Numbered from the stretch's first letter, positions 18,674 to 27,115 are shown. The stretch is DNA of 64,000 bases from Lederbergia sp. NSJ-179 (GCF_022867885.1 NZ_JALIFP010000017.1:21564-85563), one strand, 5' to 3'. Program-made: numbers and translations. Notes: generated by a model not told the origin, from the letters alone.

Positions 18674-20050
18674 TTGAAATGGAAAATTACGCTGCGATAT
18701 TTATTATCTGTGCTTAGTATTGTTTTAATTGTATTTGTTGTAAATACAATCATTTTGTTTGGATTTCTCGTCTATCAGAGCAATCAAGAGAATACTGGCC
18801 TTGATCGTAATTCCGGGGAAGATTTCACCCGTTCTTTCCAGAAATATTTACAATTAAATGACGATGAACTAGTTGTTTCACCTACTGGCCAAGAAGCCTT
18901 GAAGCAATTTGGTGCCTGGTTACAAATTCTCGATCAAAATGGTAACGTGATTAATTCCTACCAAGCGCCTGAGGACGCTACTAAGCATTATAGCCCCATG
19001 GAGCTTGTTCATAAATATAAGTACATGGATGATGACTTAAATACGTATTTTATCGGAGATTACGAGGATTACAGCTATTTAGTGGTTGTTCCTGACTCGC
19101 AAGAAAAGCGTCATGTTATGATGGTTGATCAAGGAAAGATGTTAACCTATATTCCCCGATTCCTTGGAGCGATTATGATTGTCAATTTATTAATCGCTAC
19201 TCTCATAGGCTTTTTATTCAGCACAATTTTAACCAAACCTGTTAATCGTATAATTGATCGAATCCATTCCTTAAAGGAACGTGTATTCATAACGAAAAAA
19301 GTGAAAAGACCGGGAATTTATAAGCATGTCTTTGCCAATTTGAATGATGTAGCGGAAACAATGCAGGCTCACGAGCAGGAACGTCAAAAGCTAGAAAAAA
19401 TGCGTAATGAATGGATTAGCAACGTCTCACATGATATTAAAACACCGCTATCCTCCATTCGGGGCTATGCGGAATTATTACGGAGTGAAAATCTATCTGA
19501 TATGGAACGACTAGAGTATGCTGAGGTGATCGAACGTCAATCTCTTTATATGAGAGAGCTTCTTGACGACTTTAATTTAACGATGCGGTTACGAAATCAG
19601 GAATTACCCCTTCACCAGCAACCGACCAATATGGAACACTTTGTCCGTGAGATCGTGATTGATTTATTAAATGATCCACAATTTAGTTCGGAGCATATTC
19701 AATATGATAGCACTGCTACCACGCTTAACTGGAATATTGATCAACACTTAATGAAACGTGCCTTACTTAATTTTATCTATAATGCTCTGCTTCATAACGA
19801 TGACGATGTTGAGGTTGATGTAATCGTCACAGATAATGGTATTACAATTAAGGACAATGGTAGAGGCATCGCTAAGGAGGAGCAAGAACAAATATTTGAA
19901 CGTTTTTATCGCGGAACCAATACTAGCAATAGTTATGGGACAGGTCTTGGTATGGCGATCTCCCGCGATATCATTGAAGCACATGGAGGCACCGTTCAAT
20001 TAACGAGTGCTAAAGGCAAAGGAACGACGATCGAGATTGAGATTCCGTAA
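18674..20050 (+). CDS. Sensor histidine kinase with extracellular domain
   Basis: A 458-aa membrane kinase: TM1 at about residues 8-33, an extracytoplasmic domain of about 130 residues, TM2 at about 165-190, HAMP-like linker ('TILTKPVNRIIDRIHSLKER'), phospho-acceptor 'NEWISNVSHDIKTPLSSIRGY', N-box 'ALLNFIYNALLHN', 'DNGRGIAKEEQEQIFERFYR' and G-box 'SYGTGLGMAISRDI'. TTG 18674 follows CAGGTGAG. Kinases normally paired with Bce/Yxd transporters (BceS, YxdK) have only a tiny extracellular loop and sense through the permease. This one has its own ectodomain, so it may sense a ligand directly. Confidence 0.9.
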   Translation: MKWKITLRYLLSVLSIVLIVFVVNTIILFGFLVYQSNQENTGLDRNSGEDFTRSFQKYLQLNDDELVVSPTGQEALKQFGAWLQILDQNGNVINSYQAPEDATKHYSPMELVHKYKYMDDDLNTYFIGDYEDYSYLVVVPDSQEKRHVMMVDQGKMLTYIPRFLGAIMIVNLLIATLIGFLFSTILTKPVNRIIDRIHSLKERVFITKKVKRPGIYKHVFANLNDVAETMQAHEQERQKLEKMRNEWISNVSHDIKTPLSSIRGYAELLRSENLSDMERLEYAEVIERQSLYMRELLDDFNLTMRLRNQELPLHQQPTNMEHFVREIVIDLLNDPQFSSEHIQYDSTATTLNWNIDQHLMKRALLNFIYNALLHNDDDVEVDVIVTDNGITIKDNGRGIAKEEQEQIFERFYRGTNTSNSYGTGLGMAISRDIIEAHGGTVQLTSAKGKGTTIEIEIP

Positions 20051-20303
20051 ATCCCTATTTGTAGGGATTTTTTGCTTGCAGAAGGTCTGCAGGATGCTTG
20101 AAAACCTTAACGACGAATAAAAGTAGCGTGATGACGAATAAAGAAAGTGGCACGACGAATAAAACAAATATGACGACGAATAAAAACGGAGTGACGACGA
20201 GTAAATCCACCTCAACGACGAATTGTTGCAAAATTTATGGCAGAAAATTCAAGTAACCCGATTATATAGAGGAAAAAGGTGAAATTATGAAGGAGTGATC
20301 GTA
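20051..20303. repeat. Six-unit imperfect tandem repeat, unit about 21 bp (ACGACGAATAAA core)
   Basis: From about 20111 to 20224 the core A(C/T)GACGA(A/G)TAAA recurs six times about 21 bp apart, with variable spacers; the last copy ends ACGACGAATTG. A second array with the same core and several matching spacers ('AAAAGTAGC/AAAAGCAGC', 'TAAATCCACCTCA/TAAATCCATCTCA') lies at 26729-26843. No gene is seen here. The core translates in one minus-strand frame as repeats rich in Ser/Phe/Tyr, which I regard as accidental. Confidence 0.65.
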
Positions 20304-20531
20304 TTGATGAATTTTGAAGAAAATGTAGAGGACATATTAAGACAAATCACTTCAAATCCATTCATTATTATGATGTGTGGTGTAACAGGTTCAGGGAAGA
20401 CCACGGCGGCTGCAATTCCGAACAAGAAACGCAGTCCCGTTCACTGCCATGGATTGCTCACAAAAGCTTGGGGGATAAATACAATACCCGCCCGCAGTGG
20501 GAGCGGCAAGAAGAACCTTAAAAAACACTAA
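20304..20531 (+). pseudogene. P-loop kinase/ATPase fragment, truncated and rearranged
   Basis: It begins 'MNFEENVEDILRQITSNPFI' and continues 'IMMCGVTGSGKTTAA', a clear Walker A motif of the small AAA/kinase type. After about 38 residues the reading becomes unrelated to a P-loop domain. Another frame there reads 'SLPWIAHKSLGDKYNTRPQW', which looks like a piece of a different protein, so the ORF appears to be a deletion fusion. AAGGAG precedes the TTG/ATG starts at 20304/20307. A strong terminator follows at 20533. Function is presumably lost. Confidence 0.5.
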
Positions 20532-20532
20532 A

Positions 20533-20582
20533 AAACACACATGAAAAACCAACAATAATGATGGTTTTTCATGTGTGTTTTA
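20533..20582. terminator. Long perfect terminator hairpin
   Basis: An 18-bp perfect stem (AAACACACATGAAAAACC at 20533-20550 with its complement at 20563-20580) and a 12-base loop. It insulates the upstream remnant from the helicase gene. Confidence 0.8.
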
Positions 20583-20711
20583 CTATTTTATGTTAAGTGA
20601 ATTTTTGGCAATACTCTATTAAGTAGTATACATCAAATATATTTATAAGTCTATATTTTTCGATTTTTACTTGCTAAAATAACAAGACATTCAGTTAAGG
20701 AGGGATTCGAA

Positions 20712-22751
20712 ATGCAATTTGAAGATGAAAAGAAGGAATTAAACAAAAAATTAGCTATTATTAACAAGCAATATGAGGAGGTAGCCGCTAAATCTGGATA
20801 TGTTGGTGATGATATTAGTGAAATAGCCTTAGATGAGAGTAGGAAGAGAATGCTAGAATCATTAATCAGTGCTAAAAAAGATCCTTATTTTGCTCGGCTT
20901 GATTTTAAAGAGGAAGAAGCAGATGAGGTAAAAGTAACGTATATTGGAAAAGCCGGTGTTTTCGATGAGAAAAACGGAAATGTTATAATTACGGACTGGC
21001 GTGCACCGATTTCCAGCTTATTCTATGGTTTTAGTGGGAGTGAAGAGGATGTCTATTATCAATCTCCTGATGGCATCGTTGAAGGTGAAATCTATTTAAA
21101 AAGAAATATTGTTACTTATGAACAAGAGCTGCAAAGAGTAGTAGACCGCTATATTCGCGGAGAACAGGAATTGTCTGGAGGAGATGAATTTCTATTATAT
21201 AAATTAGGCGATCAAAAAGATAATCGACTTCGTGACATTGTCGCCACTATTCAAGGGGAGCAAAATGAAATCATTCGTTACCCTTTAAACCAAGCCGTCA
21301 TTATACAAGGAGTAGCGGGGAGTGGAAAAACGACCGTAGCCCTTCATCGGCTGGCCTACCTGTTATATGAATATCGCGAGCAATTAAATGCAAATCGCAT
21401 GATTATCTTTGCACCGAACACGATCTTTCTGGATTATATATCTCAAGTACTACCTGAATTGGGCGTAGGGGATATTGTGCAAACAACCTTTCCAAAGTGG
21501 GCAATGACGATTATTGATGATCCGAATTGCCACCTAGAATCTCTTAGCAAAAGAAGAAAGGCCTTTTTTGAGTCAGAACGTGTTGATCAGGGTAACTTGA
21601 AAGGAACATTAGCGTTTCAACAGAAAATAAGGGAGCAATTATCACAATTAGAGAAAGAGTGGCTTCCTGCAGAAGATTTTATTCCCTGGGAGAATAAACA
21701 AGGCGTTTCCCTAGAAAAAATAAAAAGCTGGCTAGAAACAGACTTTAAAGATAACCCTGTTGTAAAGAAATACGAAAGGCTTAAAGCAAAATTAACACGT
21801 TGGATTGAAATTGAGGCAAAGATGTATGAGGAGAAAAAAGAACAAGCGCAAGCTCGAAAAGAGGGAAAGACGCAACTAAGAAAATACTTACGTAAATGGA
21901 AAAATAGAAAACCTTATGAGCTTTATGCACAAATCTTAAAAAGAATGGGAAAAGAAGACATTTTACCGCCAAAGAAAAATATAGCTCTGGATGATTTAGC
22001 TCCTTTATTGGATATTCACGATTATTGGTTTGGCATCGAGAAAGAAGATCGGTTTGATCATGTTGTCATTGACGAGGCACAAGATTTCTCACCCTATCAA
22101 GTTTCCGTATTAAATGCACGTACAAAAAAAGCATCATTTACGATATTAGGAGATTTGGCACAAGGTATTCATCGTGATGAAGGAATTGACCAATGGGAAC
22201 GTTTTATTGAACTTTTCGGTACATCCCGCGCGAAATTCTTCCAAATGACGAAAAGCTATCGTTCCACCTATGAGATTATTGCGTTTTCTAATAAGATTCT
22301 AAGTCATCTCGAAAACCCACCTGCTTATGCGGAGCCAGTATTTCGGAGTGGGGAAGATGTGCAGATCCAACAAATACAAGCAGAGGATAAAACGAAGAAA
22401 ATCGTCAGCTGGGTAAATGCAATGGAACATCAAGGTATGAATACGATTGCGGTTATTTTAAGATCTGAATCAGCATGTGATCAGGTTTACGCTAATTTGA
22501 AAAGTGAACTTCCAGCATTAAAAATGATTACAAGCGAAGATAAAACATACGAAGGAGGACTCTCCTTATTGCCTGTGTATGTATCAAAAGGATTAGAATT
22601 TGATGCCGTTCTAATGGTCGATGTCGATGAAGTACATTACCCTAAACATGAGCAAACAACAAAATTATTATATGTTGGCTGTACAAGAGCACTCCATCAT
22701 TTATCGATTTTTTATAGTGGAAAACCATCTGAACTGATTTCTCTTGGATAG
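20712..22751 (+). CDS. HelD-like superfamily 1 helicase (RNA polymerase recycling type)
   Basis: A 679-aa UvrD/Rep-type ATPase. The N-terminal coiled coil ('FEDEKKELNKKLAIINKQYE') and then 'SLISAKKDPYFARLDFK' with 'DWRAPISSLFYGF' are characteristic of HelD, which binds RNA polymerase and releases it from stalled complexes in B. subtilis. Motor motifs: Walker A 'GVAGSGKTTVALHRLAYLL', motif II 'DHVVIDEAQDFSPYQ', motif III 'TILGDLAQGIH', motif IV 'QMTKSYRSTYEI', and C-terminal 'YVSKGLEFDAVLMVDVDE' and 'LLYVGCTRALHHLSIF'. It is about 100 residues shorter than B. subtilis HelD (774 aa). ATG 20712 follows AAGGAGGG. Monocistronic. Confidence 0.88.
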   Translation: MQFEDEKKELNKKLAIINKQYEEVAAKSGYVGDDISEIALDESRKRMLESLISAKKDPYFARLDFKEEEADEVKVTYIGKAGVFDEKNGNVIITDWRAPISSLFYGFSGSEEDVYYQSPDGIVEGEIYLKRNIVTYEQELQRVVDRYIRGEQELSGGDEFLLYKLGDQKDNRLRDIVATIQGEQNEIIRYPLNQAVIIQGVAGSGKTTVALHRLAYLLYEYREQLNANRMIIFAPNTIFLDYISQVLPELGVGDIVQTTFPKWAMTIIDDPNCHLESLSKRRKAFFESERVDQGNLKGTLAFQQKIREQLSQLEKEWLPAEDFIPWENKQGVSLEKIKSWLETDFKDNPVVKKYERLKAKLTRWIEIEAKMYEEKKEQAQARKEGKTQLRKYLRKWKNRKPYELYAQILKRMGKEDILPPKKNIALDDLAPLLDIHDYWFGIEKEDRFDHVVIDEAQDFSPYQVSVLNARTKKASFTILGDLAQGIHRDEGIDQWERFIELFGTSRAKFFQMTKSYRSTYEIIAFSNKILSHLENPPAYAEPVFRSGEDVQIQQIQAEDKTKKIVSWVNAMEHQGMNTIAVILRSESACDQVYANLKSELPALKMITSEDKTYEGGLSLLPVYVSKGLEFDAVLMVDVDEVHYPKHEQTTKLLYVGCTRALHHLSIFYSGKPSELISLG

Positions 22752-22800
22752 AGCGTGATAATCGTTCTTTAGAGGTAAGGCAGCTCGAGGTCAAATAACC

Positions 22801-22840
22801 TGAGACAATGAAAGGCAAAAACGCCTTTCTTTGTCTCAGA
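22801..22840 (+). terminator. Terminator of the HelD-like gene
   Basis: TGAGACAA...AAAGGC, loop AAAAAC, GCCTTT...TTGTCTCA: a near-perfect stem 49 bp after the stop codon. Confidence 0.75.
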
Positions 22841-22844
22841 ACAT

Positions 22845-22930
22845 TTGCTTGTCGGGGGCCAACAGGATGTTGGTCAGAACGGCGTTGCGCCAGGACGGCG
22901 CGAACTTAGCCGTTCATCCATTAAACGGGC
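22845..22930. repeat. GC-rich dispersed repeat copy
   Basis: 'GGGGCCAACAGGATGTTGGT' followed by 'GCGCCAGGACGGCGCGAACT' and TAGCC is a GC-rich, multiply palindromic block. Diverged copies lie at about 12608-12675 (same orientation) and 14540-14650 (inverted). The rest of the spacer to 23177 shows no supported gene. Confidence 0.65.
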
Positions 22931-23177
22931 GCTTGCGCTTTTCTTAATGGTGGCCGTCATAGATCGACTCATTTATCATTCCCTTTTGACTATGTTCAAT
23001 GGTGAAAGTCATCGGTATAAAGAATTGATGATTTTAAATGCATTCTTCTCATTCAAAAGTTGTATGTATGAATCATCTTTTTTTAGTAGTAGCTTTCTGT
23101 CTTCTTTCCGATGTTTCCTATGCTCTCTTTCTATAAAGTAATAGTAAGGACATTTATTAAGAAAGCGAGTGAATTTT

Positions 23178-23903
23178 ATGAAAACGGTTGTTATGATCAC
23201 AGGAGCATCTAAAGGCCTTGGTAAAGCATTGACCTTGGCATTCGCAAAGCAGGGAGTACGGCTTGCCATTTGTGCAAGAGGGGAAGAGCTGTTGCATAAG
23301 GTGGAGCTGGAAGCCCGGGAGCTTGGAGCAGAAGTCGTCGCAGTCAATGCAGATATCTCTAAAGCTAAGGATGTCGATCGTTTCGTATCGATTGCGGAAG
23401 AAGCGTTTGGAAGGATTGATGTATTAATTAATAATGCATCCATATTTGGACCAGGACCTACACTGTTGGCTGATTATCCGGATCATGATTTTGCGGAAGT
23501 ACTCCGAGTGAATGCGATGAATCCTTTCCTTGTCACGAAGCGTGTATTGCCGGGCATGTTAACCCGAAATAAAGGAAGAATCCTTAATGTCACATCGGAT
23601 GCAGGGAAAACAGGATATGCGGAATGGGGTGCTTACGGTATTTCCAAGTTCGCTGTGGAGGGCTTAACACAAACATGGGCCGACGAACTGCAGGATACAG
23701 GGGTCAGTGTATGTATGGTTGATCCTGGTGAAATGGATACGGAGATGCACTGGATTGCCGTTCCGGATTGTGACTATGAACTGGGTGACCCAAATGATAC
23801 AGCAAAAGTATTTGTATCCATCGCATTGAATGAATCCATGGAAGTAAACGGAATCAGATATGAAGCCCAATCCCTTTTAGATAAACAAGGGGACATTCAA
23901 TAA
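23178..23903 (+). CDS. Short-chain dehydrogenase/reductase (SDR)
   Basis: An NAD(P)-dependent oxidoreductase of about 241 aa with classical SDR motifs: cofactor loop 'ITGASKGLGKALTLAFA' (TGxxxGxG), 'AVNADISKAKDV', 'DVLINNASIFGPGP' (NNAS in place of NNAG), catalytic Ser in 'RILNVTSDAGKTGY', and YxxxK 'WGAYGISKFAVEGL'. A VDPGEM block follows. ATG 23178 is taken as start. GTG 23169 is in frame and also possible. It abuts the QueA-like gene with one-base overlap, so SDR, QueA-like and VOC form one operon. Substrate unknown. Confidence 0.88.
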   Translation: MKTVVMITGASKGLGKALTLAFAKQGVRLAICARGEELLHKVELEARELGAEVVAVNADISKAKDVDRFVSIAEEAFGRIDVLINNASIFGPGPTLLADYPDHDFAEVLRVNAMNPFLVTKRVLPGMLTRNKGRILNVTSDAGKTGYAEWGAYGISKFAVEGLTQTWADELQDTGVSVCMVDPGEMDTEMHWIAVPDCDYELGDPNDTAKVFVSIALNESMEVNGIRYEAQSLLDKQGDIQ

Positions 23904-24931
23904 TGGCTACCCGTTCCTTCCAAGTGCCTAAATATTTAGATGCAAGTACCCCTGCGGAATATAGAGGGATCAGTAGGGATCATGTCCGTTTAATGACTCT
24001 CGACAGAGCTACAGGGGAATGCTTTCATCATTATTTTGATCAGCTGGATTCCAGCTTGCGCGAGGGAGATTTGCTTGTGCTAAATAATAGCCGCACTCTT
24101 CCGCCTGTGTTAAAAGGAAAAAGAGGGAAGCAAACGATTGAAATTCGATTATCCCGAAAATTATCTGATCATGAGTGGGAAGCACTCATTGTAGAAGACG
24201 CATTGAAAGTAGGGGAAGAGATAGATCTACCCGGAGAATTATCAGCAACCATTATAGGAAAAGGAAATGAGGCGCCTTTGGTCATTCTTTCCTTTTCAAA
24301 GAGTGGATTGGATTTATATGATGCGATTTATCGATACGGGGAGCCGGTCTACTATGAATATATTAAAACACCATGGCCGTTAGAGATGTATCAAACTGTT
24401 TATGCTTCCATTCCAGGTTCAGTGGAAATGCCTTCAGCAGGAAGAGCTTTTTCCTGGAAGCTACTCAGTAGATTAAAGCGAAAGGGAGTCAAAATCGCTT
24501 ATCTGCAGCTGCATGCTGGATTAAGTTATTATGAAAATGACCGATGGCCTGATCCGAGTAACCATCCTGAGGCATTTTGCATTCCAGAAGAAACAGCAGA
24601 ATTGGTAAACAAAACGAAAAAAAATAAGGGACGTGTCATTGCAGTTGGAACAACCGTCGTTCGAGCCCTTGAAACAGCGGTTAATCATGTTGGAAATGTT
24701 GAAGCACAGGAAGGGATCACGCGTCTATATATTCAAAAAGGGTACCCGCTGAGAGCAGTGGACGGACTTTTAACAGGGTTTCATGAACCGCAGGCAAGCC
24801 ATCTGGATCTACTTAGTGCTTTTATTGATGAAAAACTTCTTATGAAGGCTTATGAGGAAGCATTATCAGCCGAATATCTTTGGCATGAGTTTGGTGATAT
24901 GAATCTGATCCTGTCAATGGGAGAGAAATGA
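23903..24931 (+). CDS. QueA-like protein (S-adenosylmethionine:tRNA ribosyltransferase-isomerase family)
   Basis: A 342-aa homologue of QueA, the enzyme that transfers and isomerises ribose from SAM to 7-aminomethyl-7-deazaguanine in tRNA during queuosine synthesis. Family features: 'RDHVRLMTLDRATGECFHHY', 'LREGDLLVLNNSRTLPPVL', 'YYEYIKTPWPLEMYQTVYAS', 'PGSVEMPSAGRAFSWKLL', 'IAYLQLHAGLSYY', 'VIAVGTTVVRALET' and 'VDGLLTGFHEPQASHLDLLS'. QueA normally has 'TNFHLPkSTLLmLVsAf' at the last block; here 'TGFHEPQASHLDLLSAF' diverges. There is no tgt or queG nearby. It probably is a paralogue with a changed role rather than the queuosine enzyme. Confidence 0.85.
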   Translation: MATRSFQVPKYLDASTPAEYRGISRDHVRLMTLDRATGECFHHYFDQLDSSLREGDLLVLNNSRTLPPVLKGKRGKQTIEIRLSRKLSDHEWEALIVEDALKVGEEIDLPGELSATIIGKGNEAPLVILSFSKSGLDLYDAIYRYGEPVYYEYIKTPWPLEMYQTVYASIPGSVEMPSAGRAFSWKLLSRLKRKGVKIAYLQLHAGLSYYENDRWPDPSNHPEAFCIPEETAELVNKTKKNKGRVIAVGTTVVRALETAVNHVGNVEAQEGITRLYIQKGYPLRAVDGLLTGFHEPQASHLDLLSAFIDEKLLMKAYEEALSAEYLWHEFGDMNLILSMGEK

Positions 24932-25320
24932 TGAGGTGGCATCATGCTGGTATTGATGTTCGTAATTTAGATCACTCCATTTCATTCTATGAAAGTATGT
25001 TTGACTTTAAAATGGAGCAATTCCTTACGTTGAGCGGTGAAAAAATTGCCTTTTTAAAAAATGAAGATGTGAAAATCGAATTAATTGAATTAGAGGACAT
25101 TCCGCCCCCATGCCATTCAGTCCATATAGCGTGGCAAGTCGAAGACATAGAAAGCTGGATGAAAAGGCTGAGAGGAAAGGGACTCTCTTCTTCAGAAGGC
25201 CCCTATAAGCTGAAAAATGGCTGGGTGACTGTTTTTTATGAGGGACTTGATGGTGAGGTAATAGAGCTTATTCAAGTGTGCAATAGAAAACATTCAAAAT
25301 GTTCCTGTGCCAGATACTGA
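24928..25320 (+). CDS. VOC-family (glyoxalase/bleomycin-resistance fold) protein
   Basis: A 130-aa protein with the two beta-alpha-beta-beta-beta modules of the vicinal oxygen chelate fold: 'WHHAGIDVRNLDHSISFYES' at the start, a central 'VKIELIEL', then 'HSVHIAWQVEDIESWMKRLR' and 'WVTVFYEGLDGEVIELIQ'. Metal ligands plausibly include the His of the first motif and the Glu of 'GEVIELIQ'. The last dozen residues are Lys/Cys-rich. It overlaps the QueA-like gene (ATGATGA) and so is translationally coupled. Members act on small electrophiles, extradiol substrates or antibiotics. No specific substrate can be assigned. Confidence 0.8.
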   Translation: MMRWHHAGIDVRNLDHSISFYESMFDFKMEQFLTLSGEKIAFLKNEDVKIELIELEDIPPPCHSVHIAWQVEDIESWMKRLRGKGLSSSEGPYKLKNGWVTVFYEGLDGEVIELIQVCNRKHSKCSCARY

Positions 25321-25390
25321 TCCATTGTTTGGCACGAGCGGTCCATTGTTCTCTTTCTGGAAGAGATGAAAATTAACTTATTGGTAACCT

Positions 25391-25455
25391 AAACATACTA
25401 ATATTAGCAGTACAAACCATGCACTTGGTCTGTACTACTAGTGTTAGTATGTTTT
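25391..25455. terminator. Long imperfect hairpin after the SDR/QueA-like/VOC operon
   Basis: AAACATACTAAtATTAGCAGTACA pairs across a short loop with TGTACTaCTAgTgTTAGTATGTTT, an extended stem with few mismatches. The position fits a shared terminator for the operon and the convergent aldo-keto reductase gene. The rest of the spacer to 25607 shows no gene. Confidence 0.6.
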
Positions 25456-25607
25456 AAATACGAAATTGGTTCGCCATTATCCTCAATCCGCGTCATAAGT
25501 ATCTACAACTGACTAAATAGAGAGTACTTCATTATTTTCCATCAAAAAAATTAATGAGCAATATTGTCCTACTAAGTGCTATTTGATTGCATAAGCTAAG
25601 TTCTATA

Positions 25608-26417
25608 TTACAAGCTCGCAATGATCTTACGTTCGTCCTCCGTTAATTCAAAATCAAAAATCTCTAAGTTTAAGGCTTGGCGCTCTTTGTTATGGGATTT
25701 AGGAATCACCACAACACCACGTTCAATTTGGTAACGTAAAATGATTTGTGCCCACGTTTTATTGTAGTTTGTTCCGATTGCACTTAGAGTTTCTTGAGCT
25801 TCATCACTGACTCTAGTTAGTGGTCCCCATGCTTCTGGGATGACCTGATTCTCTAAGGAATAACTGATAATTCCATCGTTCCATTTTCCGGGATGGGATT
25901 CAATTTGGTTGACTGCTGGTTGAATGCGAGCATGTTCTAAAAGATAGCCTAATTCTTTTTCATTAAAATTTGACACACCAATTTCTTTTAAAATTCCTTG
26001 ATCGACATATTCTTCTAAGACACGCCAAACGCCAAGGATTTCTGCCAAATCGCCCCATGGATGATGAATTAAATACAAATCAATATAGGATGTATCTAGA
26101 GCTGTCAAACTTTCTTCCACACCACGACGCACCGCAGCTTCACTAGCGGTGTATTCTTCTTTACCAGGAATTTTTGAGGTCAAGAAGAAGTTACTTCTAG
26201 GTAAACCACTTTCTTTGATCGCTTTACCTACAACGGCTTCATTGCGATAAGAAATCGCTGTATCAAAATGTCGATATCCTAAGGCGATCGCATTTTCCAA
26301 TTCAGTGGTATCATCATTGATCTCTCCCATATAGTTACGGTCTGCTTTCCCAAAGGTATTAGTACCACTGCCAACAATCGGTAATTTCGAGCCCATGCTT
26401 AATGTAACAAATTCCAT
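25608..26417 (-). CDS. Aldo/keto reductase
   Basis: A 269-aa NADPH-dependent carbonyl reductase with a TIM-barrel fold. The catalytic tetrad is visible: Asp and Tyr in 'YRHFDTAISYRNE' (AKR consensus DtA..Y.nE), Lys in 'FFLTSKIPG' and His in 'IDLYLIHHPWG'. C-terminal cofactor signature 'GVVVIPKSHNKERQALNLEIFDF' is present. AKR5-like size. The ATG at 26417 lies behind AGGGAGGAAG. It is monocistronic. A general role in aldehyde or ketone detoxification is likely, but the substrate is unknown. Confidence 0.88.
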   Translation of the reverse strand: MEFVTLSMGSKLPIVGSGTNTFGKADRNYMGEINDDTTELENAIALGYRHFDTAISYRNEAVVGKAIKESGLPRSNFFLTSKIPGKEEYTASEAAVRRGVEESLTALDTSYIDLYLIHHPWGDLAEILGVWRVLEEYVDQGILKEIGVSNFNEKELGYLLEHARIQPAVNQIESHPGKWNDGIISYSLENQVIPEAWGPLTRVSDEAQETLSAIGTNYNKTWAQIILRYQIERGVVVIPKSHNKERQALNLEIFDFELTEDERKIIASL

Positions 26418-26916
26418 GAATACTTCCTCCCTCGTTCATATTATTGCCTTAATTTTTTAGTAAACTTAGTTTTTCGTAAGAAAATGAACCTCTTCATGGT
26501 TTAATATAGGCATTTGTTATTCGAATTGTACCATTATATGATGTTACTGAAAAGGTGATTTTCCCAAAGGGAGAGTTTCAAAATGCATTAAAGGGCTTTT
26601 CGAAATAATTGTTGAACAAAAGGAGGAGACACCTTGGTTATGAGATAAAGGGGATTTTAAGGGAGAGCAGATACTTATTTGCTGGAAGGCGATTTTATCC
26701 GAGCCAAATAATGGGTCTGATAGCCTTAACGGCGAATAAAAGCAGCATGATGACGAATAAAGAACGAGCATGACGAGTAAAAGTAGCCTGACGACGAATA
26801 AAAACGGGTGACGGCGAATAAATCCATCTCAACGACGAATAAAAAATATATTCGAGCGATTGTGTACATGATTTCGGTTTGGCTAGTCTGATTATTCAGG
26901 TACAGGAGGGCTGTTG
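26418..26916. repeat. Spacer carrying the second ACGACGAATAAA-type repeat array
   Basis: From 26729 to 26843 the core (A/G)CG(A/G)CGAATAAA or TGACGA(A/G)TAAA occurs six times with spacers of about 8-10 bases, closely matching the array at 20111-20224, including the flanking phrase 'CCTTAACG'. No gene is supported in 26418-26916. The left half (26540-26720) is unremarkable. Confidence 0.6.
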
Positions 26917-27115
26917 CAGCTGAAAAACAATACTTTCGATTTAATTTTATTGGATTTCCAAGCAGGAGATCTATGAAAAAATTTGGAAGGGGACTTATGT
27001 AGGGGATGACAATACCATTAGTGTACATATCTCCAACCTGCGCAAAAAAATAGCCGAAGTCACGCCGGATGAATATATTAAAACCGTTTGGGGAGTCGGT
27101 TTCATGCTAATTTAA
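26917..27115 (+). pseudogene. Response regulator reduced to a stub by internal deletion
   Basis: Two pieces of an OmpR-type regulator are recognisable. 'QLKNNTFDLILLDF' is the strand carrying the phospho-acceptor Asp of the receiver domain. In another frame 'KQEIYEKIWKGTYVGDDNTI' and 'SVHISNLRKKIAEV' through 'YIKTVWGVGFML' is the end of the winged helix. Everything between (receiver half, linker and start of the DNA-binding domain, roughly 110 residues) is gone. It lies just before an ABC transporter and kinase operon that such a regulator would control. Non-functional. Confidence 0.8.

Noticed and set aside
20000..20215. Minus-strand ORF rich in FYSSS repeats over the 20.1-kb repeat array (and a similar one at 26544-26771)
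   Set aside because: It simply translates the ACGACGAATAAA repeat; no ribosome site, and the second array breaks the frame differently.
20111..20224. Possible CRISPR array
   Set aside because: Repeats are about 12 bp, imperfect, with spacers of about 9 bp that are partly conserved between arrays; no cas genes in the window.
22845..23141. 98-aa ORF starting MLVGGQQDVG
   Set aside because: It begins inside the GC-rich dispersed repeat and has no recognisable domain.
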